From: Oopsacas minuta
Taxonomy: Eukaryota; Porifera; Hexactinellida; Lyssacinosida; Leucopsacidae
Reading direction: 5' to 3'
Assembly (NCBI GenBank): GCA_024704765.1
Contig: JAKMXF010000344.1
Coordinates: forward strand, 1-64,000
DNA length: 64,000 nt
A program made the position numbers and the translations under genes. The notes below the pieces were generated by a model. The model was not told where the DNA came from. It saw only the letters and a list, made by a program, of their open reading frames with translations, and did no database searches. Positions 10,644-22,302 of this stretch are shown here, piece after piece. Numbering within the stretch: position 1 is the stretch's first letter; each line of letters starts with the position of its first letter.

Positions 10644-11433
10644 CATAGACTACTTATCATGCCGATAGGAAACTATCCGAGAAACGAATAAAACAAGAGG
10701 CCATTTATATAAATCTCATAAAAGTTAAATTAACCCTTCAAAATTTGTTAATTGAACTTTTAGGGTTAGAAAATGTGAAGAATCAATTAAGACTACCTAA
10801 AAAGTTCAAACGACCGCCGCCATCCTTCATCTCGTTTACGCGCATTCAAATCATGACATCAAAATTCACGCAAATGCTCTTCAAAATGAAATTTTACTTT
10901 TTAAAATTCTTGTATTTCGATGAATTAATGTCCTCTATTTATTCATATAGTATATATAATTACCACGTTTTCTTTAGAACAGAATTTGGATCAGATCTTC
11001 ATATCATATTTTTGGAAATTCATGAATCTATTTTTGATAAATATATTGTTCTCATGTCCATGGTATAATTAAGAAATTTTTCTTCTAATAATATCTTTAA
11101 AAAGTGTGTTTAACTTGAGTGTGAAGTACATGTACGAATTCAAACAATTTTGGCATAAACTTAAATTCAATACATATTTTACAAAAATATTTGAGAAAAA
11201 TAGTCAAATTATATAAATGCTAACGTCATCGCATAAATGGCGCCTAAACGAGATGAAGGATAGCCGTTTGAACTTTTTAGGTAGTTTTAACTGATTCCTT
11301 ACATTTTCTAACCCTAAAAAGTTCAACTCACAAGTTTTGAAGGGTTAACTTAAATTTTTGAGATTTCTATAAATGGCTTCTCTTTTATTCGTTGCTCGGC
11401 TACTTTCTTTTGCGAATAATATAGTAGTCTATG
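10644..11433. repeat. Long terminal-inverted-repeat (foldback) element, 790 bp
   Basis: The outer ends are CATAGACTACT at 10644 and its reverse complement AGTAGTCTATG ending at 11433. Each arm is about 200 bp and includes CGAATAAAA, GGCCATTTATA/GCCATTTATAG, TTAACCCTTCAAAA, TTAGGGTTAGAAAATGT, CTACCTAAAAAGTTCAAACG and ATCCTTCATCTCGTTTA. The 390-bp centre is unique and AT-rich. An open frame at 10745-11068 spans arm and centre and looks fortuitous. No target duplication is evident. Confidence 0.85.
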
Positions 11434-11822
11434 GAGCAAAATAATCGGTTACTACATGGAGATTTAGAATACACAATTTATGTTTGACTTGACTATAAAA
11501 TATACAATGTGATAAATACCAGATTTTTCTATATGGGGATTCACTGATAAACTTCGCAAATATCCTCTCCAAACCATTTATTCAACCCTTGTTTGTAAAC
11601 CTTGAACCTTGTCCGAAGTATATTTTGCCATTAAGTACATTTTCTCAGCTCCACTAGGTCGGAACATGTCAATTACTCCACTTATCCTCTGAAAGCTTTC
11701 TACCTTGAAATAATGAGACCATTATGTACTCTTATACTCTTGTTTGACGATGTCACTGTTTGTCTACATTGAAACGTTCACAAACGTATCTGTAGAAAGG
11801 GGGAAACAGGGCGGCATTTCCG
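11434..11822. other. Noncoding stretch upstream of a possible exon
   Basis: No gene is visible. It ends close to the pyrimidine-rich text that precedes the open frame at 11823. Confidence 0.3.
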
Positions 11823-12266
11823 TTGTCCCTCTCTAAACATTTGTGTAAATGTCTATCTAAACTGTATAATAGTGTGTTATATGTTAACTTGTTGATATTC
11901 CTTCTAGATCTTAAGCATAATTCTCAAAATGGTACTTTGAATGGAATGCTGGACGATTGTCTCCATGTCTACCTATTAGAGTTACTTTATCACTTTTGTT
12001 CACTTGATTCAGAAACATTTCTAGATTTTCATAATTCTATTTATAGACATGCTATTACAAATGGGAAAATTTCATTACTGCATAATACAAGACACTTTGC
12101 TAGACTTGTTTGGTGGATCCTCATTGGCCAGATGAAGGACATCGAAGGTTTATCTTCTCTCCTTACTTGGTGTGATGATTCTAATCAGTATTCAACCGCT
12201 AAATATATTACAGAACTGAATTTGATGTTATCAGATTATAGTGAGACAATTGGAATGAAATATTAA
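11823..12266 (+). CDS. Hypothetical protein or terminal exon, unrecognised
   Basis: A 147-codon frame from ATG 11823 to TAA 12266. The N-terminal third is hydrophobic. The rest (from LKHNSQNGTLNGML, through VYLLELLYHFCSLDSE and ARLVWWILIGQMKD, to a charged end near LSDYSETIGMKY) has the composition of a folded helical protein rather than random AT-rich translation. An acceptor-like GATATTCCTTCTAG ends at 11907, so the true coding part may be a last exon beginning at 11908. I recognise no family, and no repeat-element motif is present. It could be the 3' end of a host gene whose other exons lie upstream, or an old pseudogene. Confidence 0.35.
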   Translation: MSLSKHLCKCLSKLYNSVLYVNLLIFLLDLKHNSQNGTLNGMLDDCLHVYLLELLYHFCSLDSETFLDFHNSIYRHAITNGKISLLHNTRHFARLVWWILIGQMKDIEGLSSLLTWCDDSNQYSTAKYITELNLMLSDYSETIGMKY

Positions 12267-14222
12267 GTATTTCAATAGATATGTGTTCTATTATCTATAG
12301 CAGGCATGGAATCTATGCTTTTATCAGCACTTCATGTTATTACCACATTATCGAGATTCACTAACAAAACTCGATATTTGTTACCTAAAACAATGTGAAT
12401 TTAAGATCCAAAGAATTTCAATATTTAAGATGCTCCAATTATTTGCATTGTCTTCTAGACTGTATCAGCAGAAACTGATAACCTTTTTCAAATACAAATC
12501 AGTCTCTTGCAGATTTTCCTTAAATATACCGAAATATTCTCTGGGTGCGCCAGAATTTATTTTTATCAATCTGCTGAAATTTACAGAAATATTGTGGATA
12601 GCATACATTGAATTTGAAATACCCAGATAATTACCATCTTTTCCATGGCATCTTACCAAATTTCCCCATTAGAATACAGAATTTATATAAATGCTTTGTT
12701 TTCAAGAAAGTCTTTATTTCATTTTTTCATTTTTTCTCATTGTGTCGTTTCTGCTGATATTGCTTAAAACAATGGCAATCTCCTTTTCTCATTCTTATTA
12801 ATACAAATATATTTAAAACTGTTTCTAATTATCTTTGTAACTAATGTGGCATGCATATTTGAGCCATGTGTCAATTCTAGTAAGGTCTTCCAATACCTTT
12901 TGTCATAGCGTAGTTCGTCTATTTTTCGTCCTGCCTCTAATCTTCATGAGATTCTCTGAATCTCGGAAATTATTCAGCAAATATCACTTAAGTATATAAT
13001 AAGTTTTGTTAGTGAATAAGGCTCGTTATTCTGATCTCTAAGCCTACACCTTAGCAATTAGACTCAATATTGGTTAATTACCTGTATTATATTATATTAT
13101 ATTTTGTATAATTCATTGGCATTATGTATTCGATCTTAGATATCTTAGAAATTTGAATTTATTTTAGGTATGATGTGATCCAATATAATGAATATTACTG
13201 TTTTTACGAATAATTACATCAAGGTTATCCATTTTGTGATATATATTTGTCTTTGGCATAGTCACTATTTATTGAATCATACTTTCATCCCAACTCTTTC
13301 CAAATTCTGTAATTGGTAGAATCTTTATAATAAGTTACAAAGATTTTAAAGCTGATAGAATGAGGTATACAAGGATTGGTAATATTCTAGAGCGATTGCT
13401 ACATGATAAAGTAGTATATAAGCATGCCGAATTTACTAGGCCGCTCTCGGTCCAATTTAGATGAAATAGGGTTTTGATATTTTTATTTGCTACCTGAGGG
13501 TATATAATATCACTTTGACACAATGATGTGTCAACCACCATTATCATGATCAGTGTGACTTGAATTCATTCATTATTTCATTAACACACATAATTAAATT
13601 CTAAATAGATTATCTCCTCGCACCGAATTTCACATACTATTACCCGTCGGCAAAACTTTGGAATTGGAATTTCGGAGGATTCAAAAGTATTCACAATGAT
13701 ATTTGTTTTGATGATGACTTTGGTGCCATGTGGTCCAATACATTTGTCCAGTTAGTGTAGTATTGGATTTGATTTGAATTGTCGCGTAGAATTTTGTATT
13801 CATTGGATAATTTGGGACATATCGATTATATAATTTGTCGAAGTTTTTTTGCTTTTTTGTCCTAAATTGATTGAGTTATGGTGGCAGCTCAAACTAGAGA
13901 TTTGGTATGTGATAAATCTAGGTACAAGTGTATAAATACAGCGAAAACTAAATATTTTGAGTAAATATTCCACATATATTAAATTTAATGTTATTGAATA
14001 CACAAGTAAGCATGGCAAATATATTTCAACTAGTAAAGCGTTCAAAATTTCGAAAAATAGCTGAAAGCAAACATATAATGCAGGCAAATATTGGCCACTT
14101 AAATTCAACCTAACTTTATAATGTAGAATGATTGATTAATGTGGTCTCTGGAATCTCTACTTTGAGTCTTTTAAATGTTTTATGTGTACTGGGTATACTC
14201 TATATCTATACTATGTATAATA
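12267..14222. other. Gene-poor AT-rich region
   Basis: Only short shadow frames occur (for example 12334-12630 plus, 13335-13547 minus, 13800-14108 minus), none with a recognisable motif. A (TATTA)n-like run lies at about 13087-13110. No paired terminal repeats were found. Confidence 0.4.
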
Positions 14223-14382
14223 GGGGCTGTCCAAATGTGTCCCAACGCTACAAGGGGAGGGTGTGTTATGAGAAGTGTGACAGCTCCATTCTTCTTGTAT
14301 TATAACACGGTCTAAAAGCTTGACACAGGGATGGGGTGTCAAAACTCATGAAATTTACGTTACCTATCGATTGAACGGCCCC
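14223..14382. mobile_element. Short MITE with GGGGCTGTCCAA / TTGAACGGCCCC ends
   Basis: The 160-bp element has imperfect inverted ends, GGGGCTGTCCAAA and, inverted, GGGGCCGTTCAATCG. Inside are the paired blocks GTGTGACAG and TGACACAGGGATGGGGTGTC. A second member with nearly the same ends and internal order is at 39906-40056. This copy shows no clear target duplication. It cannot encode a protein and must be mobilised in trans. Confidence 0.7.
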
Positions 14383-14869
14383 GCATAGGAATAAAAATAC
14401 AAGAGCAGGCTGCCACTTGCGTACACAAAGTGTTCGCGAGCCGCTGAGCGCAAGAAAGCGAAGCTTGCATATCTAATTCATCAATTTAATCGACAACTCC
14501 AAAATAATTTAAGAGAAAGTACCAAAGCATTTCAGCAGCGGTATTATTGTAGGATAAAATCCATGAAACGCCTCTCCAACTAAATTTAAAGGCATTTATT
14601 GATACTGAAGCTAAAATTGGGCTAAAATAATACTAATCCATCAAAGGTTTTGCTTAACAACATTAAATACGAGACTACGCTGGTACAAAATGTAGGGGCT
14701 AGGATTCTACACAAATCAAATCAATTAGCCAAGACAACTGAAAAGCTATTGACGAAATACTGGAGCATGGAGCTTTATTACTAGATATGTCAAAGACTTT
14801 TACCCGCACCAGTTTTGGCTGGCTAAGATTGGTCCAGAGCAATAGGTGCCCAAAAATCGAACAGCTGTG
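14383..14869. other. Unassigned stretch, moderately GC-richer
   Basis: No convincing gene. It contains CAGGCTGCCACTTGCGTACAC followed by degraded text. A minus-strand frame at 14699-14926 has no known motif and overlaps the following palindrome. Confidence 0.3.
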
Positions 14870-15705
14870 GTAATGCCTCATCCATGGCCTACTATATACA
14901 CGGCTAGCTGAGTAAAGAATTGCCAAAATAATTTCCAGGCCATTGATAATATTCTGTTTGATTATGAAGTATTGCAGTTATCATTACAAATTCAACTGTA
15001 TTGAGGTTTCCACATACAGTGGAGACATCTAGATAATTTTGAAGCTGCTTTCCTAGTTATTTTAATCACAATGACGCAGTCAAAGTTGATGCCCATATTT
15101 GGTGATTTTTTTCCATTTTTAACAATTTTTCGAGAAATTTTCAAAACTTAAACTAATCCTTTTGTTTAAAATACCTTCTACTTGTTAATGTTATTTAAGT
15201 AACCAAAAGATGATCTTCGTTTTCATAAACACTCGTTAAATAATCATTTTAGTGATATTCGCTCTAAAACAACATTTAATAGTCAATCCTAGAACATCGA
15301 AGACATTCCTTCAATACTGTATGTGAACACATAATAGGTCATAGTGTTAACCATTAGTGTATTTCATAGTCTTTTTATTGTGTTTTTGTGCAAAGTTAAT
15401 ACAAATCATGATTCATTGCATGGGATTTGTGGGTTTTTGATAATATTGGTATATATTTGTGTAATAATTTGTATTATTGAAAGTGAACTTGATTGCGTCA
15501 TTGTGGTTAAAATAACTTGGAAAGCAGCTTCAAAAGTATCTATATGTCTCCACCGTATGTGCACACCTCAACACAGTTGAATTTTAATGATAGCTGTAAT
15601 TCTTCATGATCAAAGAGAATAGAATCAATGGCCTCAAAATTATTTTGGCAATTCCTTGCTTAGCCGGCCGTGTACATAGTAGTCCTTGCCCTCACCAGTC
15701 ATTCA
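14870..15705. repeat. Long foldback element, about 835 bp
   Basis: The left arm (about 14870-15100) contains TACACGGCTAGCTGAG, GAATTGCCAAAATAATTT, AGGCCATTGAT, TTCAACTGTATTGAGGT, GTGGAGACAT, GAAGCTGCTTTCC and AATCACAATGACGCA. The right arm (about 15475-15705) has the same blocks inverted and in mirror order (TGCGTCATTGTGGTTAAAAT to CCGGCCGTGTACA). The centre of about 375 bp is unique. Size and design resemble the elements at 0.3 and 10.6 kb but the sequences do not match, so it represents another foldback family. Confidence 0.8.
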
Positions 15706-17878
15706 TTTTTGAATTTGTTGGTACAAGCGATTTAAGGTAGGAATGTTTGTGTGTACAGCACCCTAGCTATTTCTGCAAACAGAGGAACCCTAAAACCCTC
15801 TTGGATCCGTTAGTGCATGTTTGCAGATTATGTGTCCTCAAAACATGTGGTCAATTTTCATGCATCTAAAGAAGAGGTCATCAAATTTTAAACTATATTT
15901 ATCTATCAATTGGAAACACGATTCACTTTCTACTTGTTTTAATAATAACAATGCACATAATCATCATATAATATATGTTCCCCGAAGATATTTCCACGAT
16001 ATTACAAGGTTTGACAAAGTAAAAGTACTAACTATCAGATATATTAGCATGGCAACATGATTACAATTCATATAAATATATTGCTCAACAGATACAAAAG
16101 CATATTCACTTTTCGTTAGCGACATTTTGTACTATTTGGACGATTTGGGATTAAAAGAATACTTAGCAAATTTATGAGTAATTTCACATCAAAAATTTTT
16201 AGGCTGAAAATTTGATGCCATTGAAAATTACCTGTATCTATGGATCGGATAATTGAGAATATTTCATATTCAAAATGGGGGAGGGGGCAAGAATGGAAGA
16301 ATTGGAGGCTATTGCCCCTTCAGCCCCCACAGATGACCTTATTTCTCTTCATAGAAACGACAAATTAATCATGGAATTTTATGAAAAAATTATCGAATTT
16401 CATCTTCCGTTAATTAATAATTAACTAGAACGGTTCGCTTGCTATGTCGCCGCTAACAGCTTAGTGGTCCAGGTTAAATAAGTATTCAACAGCTAGATTT
16501 TATAGTGTTATTGGCACTACGTAACAGAATTTACTCGGAACTATGTGCCTCGAATTCACAGAATATTTAAATTTTAAGATTTTATTATCCATGGCCCATC
16601 CAAATCACATTCAATGGCCTTCGGTGGTGGACACTGTAGATGCTAACTCGCTTTTGGAGAGTAAAAATCAGACCTCGGGGCCCTCCGGTTACTGCAATCA
16701 ATTCAGGACATATAAACATATACGTATATACACATAGATATGCAGATTAATTGCGTTTTTAATAAAAGAGATGTTTTTATTTCTACGATCACTTGAAATC
16801 TTTAGATTTCTCAGGAACCTTAGGGGATGAATTAAAATCAAATATCATTGATATACCCGGAAAGCGCTTTGAAGAACATTTTCAGTGGAAAATATCTATG
16901 AGGAATGTTGTGCTATCATAATATTTTTGCGCCCCGACCTCTACTTATATATAAATATATAGAGAGAGAGAACTCCTACACTACAAACTATGATCATACA
17001 GACAGCATTGGGTGTACAAATTTCATCTATGCAAATGTTGTGATCCTAAAACTAGTGGTTCAACATCTCGAGATTTGTGAATAAGATCCACTTCTCTTTT
17101 CCTGGGAAATTTCTCTTTCCCATCCCTTGAATTGAATCATAGCTTCTTGATGTTATTTATCCAACAAGGATAACTATATTATGCTTTATTTAATTATTTA
17201 ATCAAGAATTTACACTATCAGAATTAGAAAGATGCCTAAAGTTATCCACCAGTGGATTTCTGAGGCATTTGACAGCTTACTGATTTTATACAATTACTAT
17301 AAAAAAAAGGGGAAAAGAGAAGCTGAAATTTAATCAAATAAGTCAAATTAAACTTAAAGAGTTCAAGATGTACAGATTATATTGTTTGTTCAGTGGTTCT
17401 TCAGTAATGGTAAAAATGGGTCGATTACACTGGGCAACATCAAATTTATTCCTCAAATGAAAATATATTACCTAGACTAACTTTGGGATGCTGATTCCAA
17501 ATCTGAAATCAGAATTGATCTATCACGTCAGGATTTCAAGATATGAAAATTCACGAAATTCGGATTTTGCATTGACTGGCACTATATTATAAGGTACTAT
17601 ACAGTACAAGTTAGGCCTATTGTACAATTTTCTTTCCCAGCGAATTGTTGGTCAACAATGCATATTATGTACGGTTAATATTAACATTATTTTGTAAATG
17701 TAATGTTCTATCTTTTGACAATTAATGCATTCTTGAGTGTTCTTGGCCATGGCTATAAGGAGGGGTTATTTAGCCTACTTGCGGGTGGATTGTAGACTGT
17801 ATCGATAAACCAACAACATTACTGTTTTGCAGAATTTTTAGTTTGTAACTGATTGTGTATTTAAGCTTTTTGTTTACA
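15706..17878. other. Gene-poor stretch with one dispersed-repeat fragment
   Basis: No gene was recognised. At about 16406-16460 the text TTGCTATGTCGCCGCTAAC with its AT-rich left side is mirrored (inverted) at 38066-38130, next to RAD1. Frames at 15821-16060 and 16543-16737 show no motif. Short GA-rich runs occur near 16965. Confidence 0.4.
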
Positions 17879-18361
17879 ATGAATACGAGCAGAAGACAAT
17901 GCACGAACCACCCAGATAACTTCTGCTATATTTGTGGAAAATTTACGCCGAAGCCCCAGCGAAGAAATATTGCCAATCGTGTCAAGATTGGCTACAAGTA
18001 TTACTTTGGTTGCAAAGTTGGTGACCAAGACAAGAACTGGGCACCTCACATCTGCTGTACCGTCTGCTATGCCAGTCTAATCCAATGGCTTAATGGGAAG
18101 AAGAAATCCATGCCATTTGCGGTACCTATGATTTGGCGAGAACCTAAAAACCATACGTCGGATTGTTATTTTTGCACAACAAATATTGCTGGATTTTCGA
18201 CCTCTATACCGTGATGGCATCGCGGTATAGAGGTCGATTTAACCCAAACATGATGGGGGACTACTGCTGGTTTCTCCAGCGTGAAACTGACACTGAACAT
18301 GCTCGAAAGAGCAAGTGTATAAAGCACTTTGAGAGGATACAATGTTATTTTTGTCTGGTTT
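17879..18361 (+). pseudogene. Cys-rich zinc-binding repeat protein relic (arthropod-expanded type)
   Basis: The frame from ATG 17879 begins MNTSRRQCTNHPDNFCYICG and continues with GDQDKNWAPHICCTVCYASL and VPMIWREPKNHTSDCYFCTT, then stops at 18212. This pattern of CxxC pairs with the WAPH and WREPKNH blocks is, from memory, a repeat-like family abundant in arthropod genomes whose function is unclear. A second frame directly downstream continues with FNPNMMGDYCWFLQRETDTE and HARKSKCIKHF, normally found nearer the C-terminus. The middle part is missing, and the junction is a perfect hairpin (18198-18236). The zinc ligands look conserved in the first part, so decay may be recent. Confidence 0.65.
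18198..18236. repeat. Perfect 14-bp inverted repeat at a coding break
   Basis: CGACCTCTATACCG (18198-18211) and its exact reverse complement CGGTATAGAGGTCG (18223-18236) are separated by an 11-bp loop. They join two non-contiguous parts of the Cys-rich protein relic. Confidence 0.9.
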
Positions 18362-18599
18362 AATCATCCTGGGTTGTGTTAAATTGTGCAAAATGATAAT
18401 TCTGTTATTTTCACTAGCAATCACTGTGTTTATTATATGTAATGTTTTGTTCTGCACAGCCAAAATTAGCCAAAATGACAATTACGGGTTGTTGTGTGCA
18501 TATGTCATATCTCAAAAACGTGACGTGTTTGAAAAAATCTAAGGCCAGATTTGGATTCAGCATGGTCATATTAGTCTAGGTAAACTTGAAACGAGCAAG
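18362..18599. other. 3' flank of the Cys-rich relic
   Basis: AT-rich with no gene; short frames on both strands are shadows. Confidence 0.3.
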
Positions 18600-20058
18600 G
18601 AATAAAAAATAAGTTGTAAAATGTTGTCCAGTGTTATCGCCGTGTCAAAATCAACAGTGCATGGCACTTGGAATCCACCCCCCCCATGTCTGATGTGTTA
18701 TATAAAGGTAGGCCAAGCGTAATTATCGATCGACAAAATACTTGTGACGATTATGACATTATGGAAATAGAAAATGTAACCGGTGCAGGTTACATCATTA
18801 TTGATGATGATTTGACTACTTTAGTAGAACTACGAGATGACTAAGCTATATAGACTACTATTCATAAGGTGCGAAAAACAGTCAAATTGTTTCGAATATC
18901 TCGTAAGAAAATGAATTATTCAAACTAGTTTAACAAGTGAATTACACAAGGAATTAATGTTTATCCTAGATACTAAAATATGATGGAATAGTTGTTGAAA
19001 ATGATTGAAAGGTTCCTTGAGTTTAACAAGTATATTGAAAAGGCATTAATTGATTTAGATGCGAGGTTTATTATGGCACAAGGTGAGTATTTTTGCTAGA
19101 TGATATTTTTCTCGTTGCAGCCAATTAAATTTGCTATTGACGCTATGGGTAGCAGATATGCAAATCTACTTGCAGCAGATGATGCCTCAAGTTTCATTCA
19201 CAATTAGATAACAATGCTTCAGTTCTTAGTCTTGAGTTAAATTAGCTTAGAAACGAGTGTGATGGAGAATCGAGACTGACATCTTCGGAGGACTAAAGTA
19301 TCTACACAATCCAGGCTCCATACTAGAAGAAAATGTATATTATGTTCTACTGAAGCCTTCAATTCAGAAAACAATAAAATCCCTACTTTGTCGATTGTAT
19401 CCTAAACTAGAAACAATTATTTAGCAGAAGAATTAACCTCATGAGAGTCACAAGAAATGTAATTTAGTACTAGATCAGTTGTTAGAAACTCCGATCAACT
19501 TGAAGTTTCAATTCGAATGTCTACTTTACCTAAAAATAGATCCAAATATTTTTGATGCTATAAGGAAAGAGATCAGACTTTTTGAAGCAACGAAGAGAAG
19601 AAAAAATTTAGATCTTATATATGAGGAAATTTGCACAGTTCCACCAACAAATGTAGAATCTGAACGTGCATTCTCAGCTGCTGGATTATTTATCACAAAA
19701 TTGAGAAATAAAGTCAATATACATCAATTGCTAGGATTTGTATTCTGCGTGGTTATTTTGTAACTAAAAGAAATCAAATTGTTTTCTTATCATTCTTTTC
19801 TTCATCATACTTTTGTTTGTCGTAATTTATCATTCCATCCATTCTCATACTTTTCATTATCGTAATCTTTATTCCTTTTCACCATTATTAACTAGTAAAA
19901 TTATCTTTCTACTAAATAATATAGGAGACAAATAACAAATTTTACAGTGAAGTTTCTACAAAGTCATGTCCTAAATCCTTTCGTGACCCCGGAAAAGATG
20001 CATTTGTTTCCCGTTTCCCGGTAATATATCTACGGGAACTTCAGCAACCCTACAAGTA
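18600..20058 (+). pseudogene. hAT transposase relic with dimerisation domain
   Basis: The frame 19479-19763 carries the hAT C-terminal dimerisation signature: TVPPTNVESERAFSAAGLFI followed by TKLRNKVNIHQL. Upstream, around 19010-19080, are scattered fragments (KALIDLDARFIM-like) with stops. The DNA binding region and the first catalytic residues are not identifiable. At the right, GTTTCCCGGTAATAT and ACTTCAGCAACCCTA (about 20010-20058) look like a hAT end; the matching left end was not found. Defective. Confidence 0.7.
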
Positions 20059-20696
20059 AGCCATCAAGTTCCTGGAAATTTGATGCTGATTTCGATATTA
20101 GAATATCATTAACCCTTGCATTTCTGATAGCTTTCGTTTCACTCAAGTCCAGAAGAATCATGGAATTATCGATTTCATTGATTTTCATGGTTTTGATTAT
20201 GATATCCGTATTCTATCTGGATAAGGAATTTATTTGGAATTATGATTGAGTCGCTAATGGATGCTGGATTGGATTTGCATTACGATTTTGACCCATACAT
20301 TTTCTCTAGTATCTGATAGACCTGAAAGACTTTGATGCTCAGACGCCTTTTCAGTGGTTAATCCGCCATTGGTTACTGCTAGTTGAGCATATCAGCGGAT
20401 TAACAAACAACTCTCCATGCCCCACCTATTTTTCTTTCTTTTAGTTTTCATCTCCAAGCTTATGTCATTTTCGTCAAGCATACCATGAAGAAATTGAAGA
20501 TTCTTCATCATTAGACTATTTGGTGACAAATAAAACCGCAGAAATGGAACTACGCAAATGTGAGTTTCCAAAATCGTTCATATTTTGCCTGAGTAAACGA
20601 GAATGTAGCATTATATATCCACAAATTAATGCAACTAATTGAACACCAAATGGACTAGTCATTTCACTGAATAAATCTCTCAATTTTTACCAATTT
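20059..20696. other. AT-rich stretch without recognisable gene
   Basis: No open frame with a motif. It ends at the proposed inversion breakpoint of the P-like element. Confidence 0.35.
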
Positions 20697-22302
20697 GTGT
20701 CATTGCTTTGTATAATACCTGAGATCTTTGAATGAAGCGTTTGAAAGGCAATAAGGAAATGTTTCACTAAAGTATTGCTCGATTGATGGGAGGATAAATG
20801 TTGTATTAATATTCTTCTGATTTATCCAGTTATTTCGGATATACTTCACTATGTGAACCAGGTCAAACATCAAGGGAATGGATCTAGTATGATCTGACGA
20901 ATTTGGGCAAGTTAGCTGTAAACTTGTACTACCAGCTAGAGAATTAAATAAACTCACGTTCAGTTAATAATTATCTGTACAAATTACTACTACAGAAAGA
21001 TCACACTTCTCGATGTCAATAATAACTTGCTTCACTACTGTCAGAAGCCAGAAGATTTTGCATTTCAACATGGTAGAAGTTTCACAATTTCAGACCACTT
21101 TGTGAAAAGGCTTGAAACTTGAAATGCTAGAACCGTCTTAGCAGGATCAGATACAAAAGAATTGTTCTCTAAATGTGTTGAATTAGTTTGTAGAAGAGTC
21201 GAACCATAGATGTTACCTCCTATATCTGTGTGATCTGACCTTACTTGAATTTCGTCCAACTGTAGAAGGACATGTTTCGTGAATTTGTTGAAGTCCTGGC
21301 ATGCTACCTTTAGATAATCTGTAAAACTTGTGTCTGAACCAATATTTGAATAGAAACGTTTGAGAGTGGATGAATGAAGCAGCGAGATACAGTCTAATGA
21401 TTACAGATAACTGTAGCAACCTGAAAAGATTAATTGAGCCTTGAGAGATAGAACCAATGTTAATACATTATATCAGTAGATGTTCTTCGAAACCTCAAGT
21501 TGACACAAAATAAATTGTAGTCGATTGAAGATTTTCATGCTCTGGGAATCTTCTTCACAAGTTCTAAATTTTTCTATGGTAGATCTAACGGAATGAGTAG
21601 CAGTATTAATACCAATCTCAACATTATCTTGTCCATGTGAATCAAGCTTTGAATTAACTGATAAATTTGATGAATATCAGAAAGGCTAGTGATTATTGAT
21701 GGAACTTCAACTTCATTTAGAAAACACCTCACATGTAAGCATCATCAATACAGATCTGATGAGATATAGTCAATAGTGATCCAGATAGTACCTTCTTGAA
21801 TACATCCAATGTACCATGACTTGAGTGAATATAAGTCCATTTTTCAGTTAAGTTAATTGTCGTATACTTTCGATGGATGTTATCAATATTAGAAACAGAA
21901 AAAGCTATCGCTTCTTTTTTTATGTTCAGCACGACTCAACTCAAGAGCATGACGAAAATCTCGGATACCAATTTCATTTCGGTACAAACGATCAGGTTGT
22001 TTAGAAGATCCTTGTAAATTTAAAGTGCAGTTAGATAGATTGACGGGCTTGGCACTTTTCTTAAGACCAGGCTTTCTTGAAACTTTTTCCACTGTACCAT
22101 TACCCATAAGGATATCGAAGTGAAGTAGGACGTCATCATCATTGAAATGTTTCGAACATATAAAGACTTTTGCAAATCCCCATGCATTATCTCTATGGAG
22201 AAATCTTCGCTCTTCATCTTGTGATTCTTTTGACCAATGATTCGCCATTTCAAACACTGGAGTATAATTAGTTCCATCATAATTGGAGAAGTAGTTCGCC
22301 AT
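20697..22302 (-). pseudogene. P-like (THAP9-type) transposase relic, N-terminal half
   Basis: Read on the minus strand, 22302-21889 encodes a THAP-type zinc finger: RFLHRDN, then FICSKHFNDDDVLLHF. The first cysteine pair is lost and the AVP-like end is altered (SAKPVNLSNC). Further down are MDEIQVRSDHTDIGGNIYGS (21259 on; the block with the first catalytic Asp) and PAKTVLAFQVSSLFTKWSEI, both typical of P/THAP9 transposases. The last piece, 20957-20700, has FDLVHIVKYIRNNWINQKN and ends at FKDLRYYTKQ. That is about the middle of the family protein. Multiple frame breaks are present. The missing C-terminal half lies 3.9 kb away on the plus strand (24.6 kb). Confidence 0.75.

Noticed and set aside
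10745-11068. 107-codon frame within the foldback at 10.6 kb
   Set aside because: It starts in one inverted arm and ends in unique AT-rich sequence; no motif.
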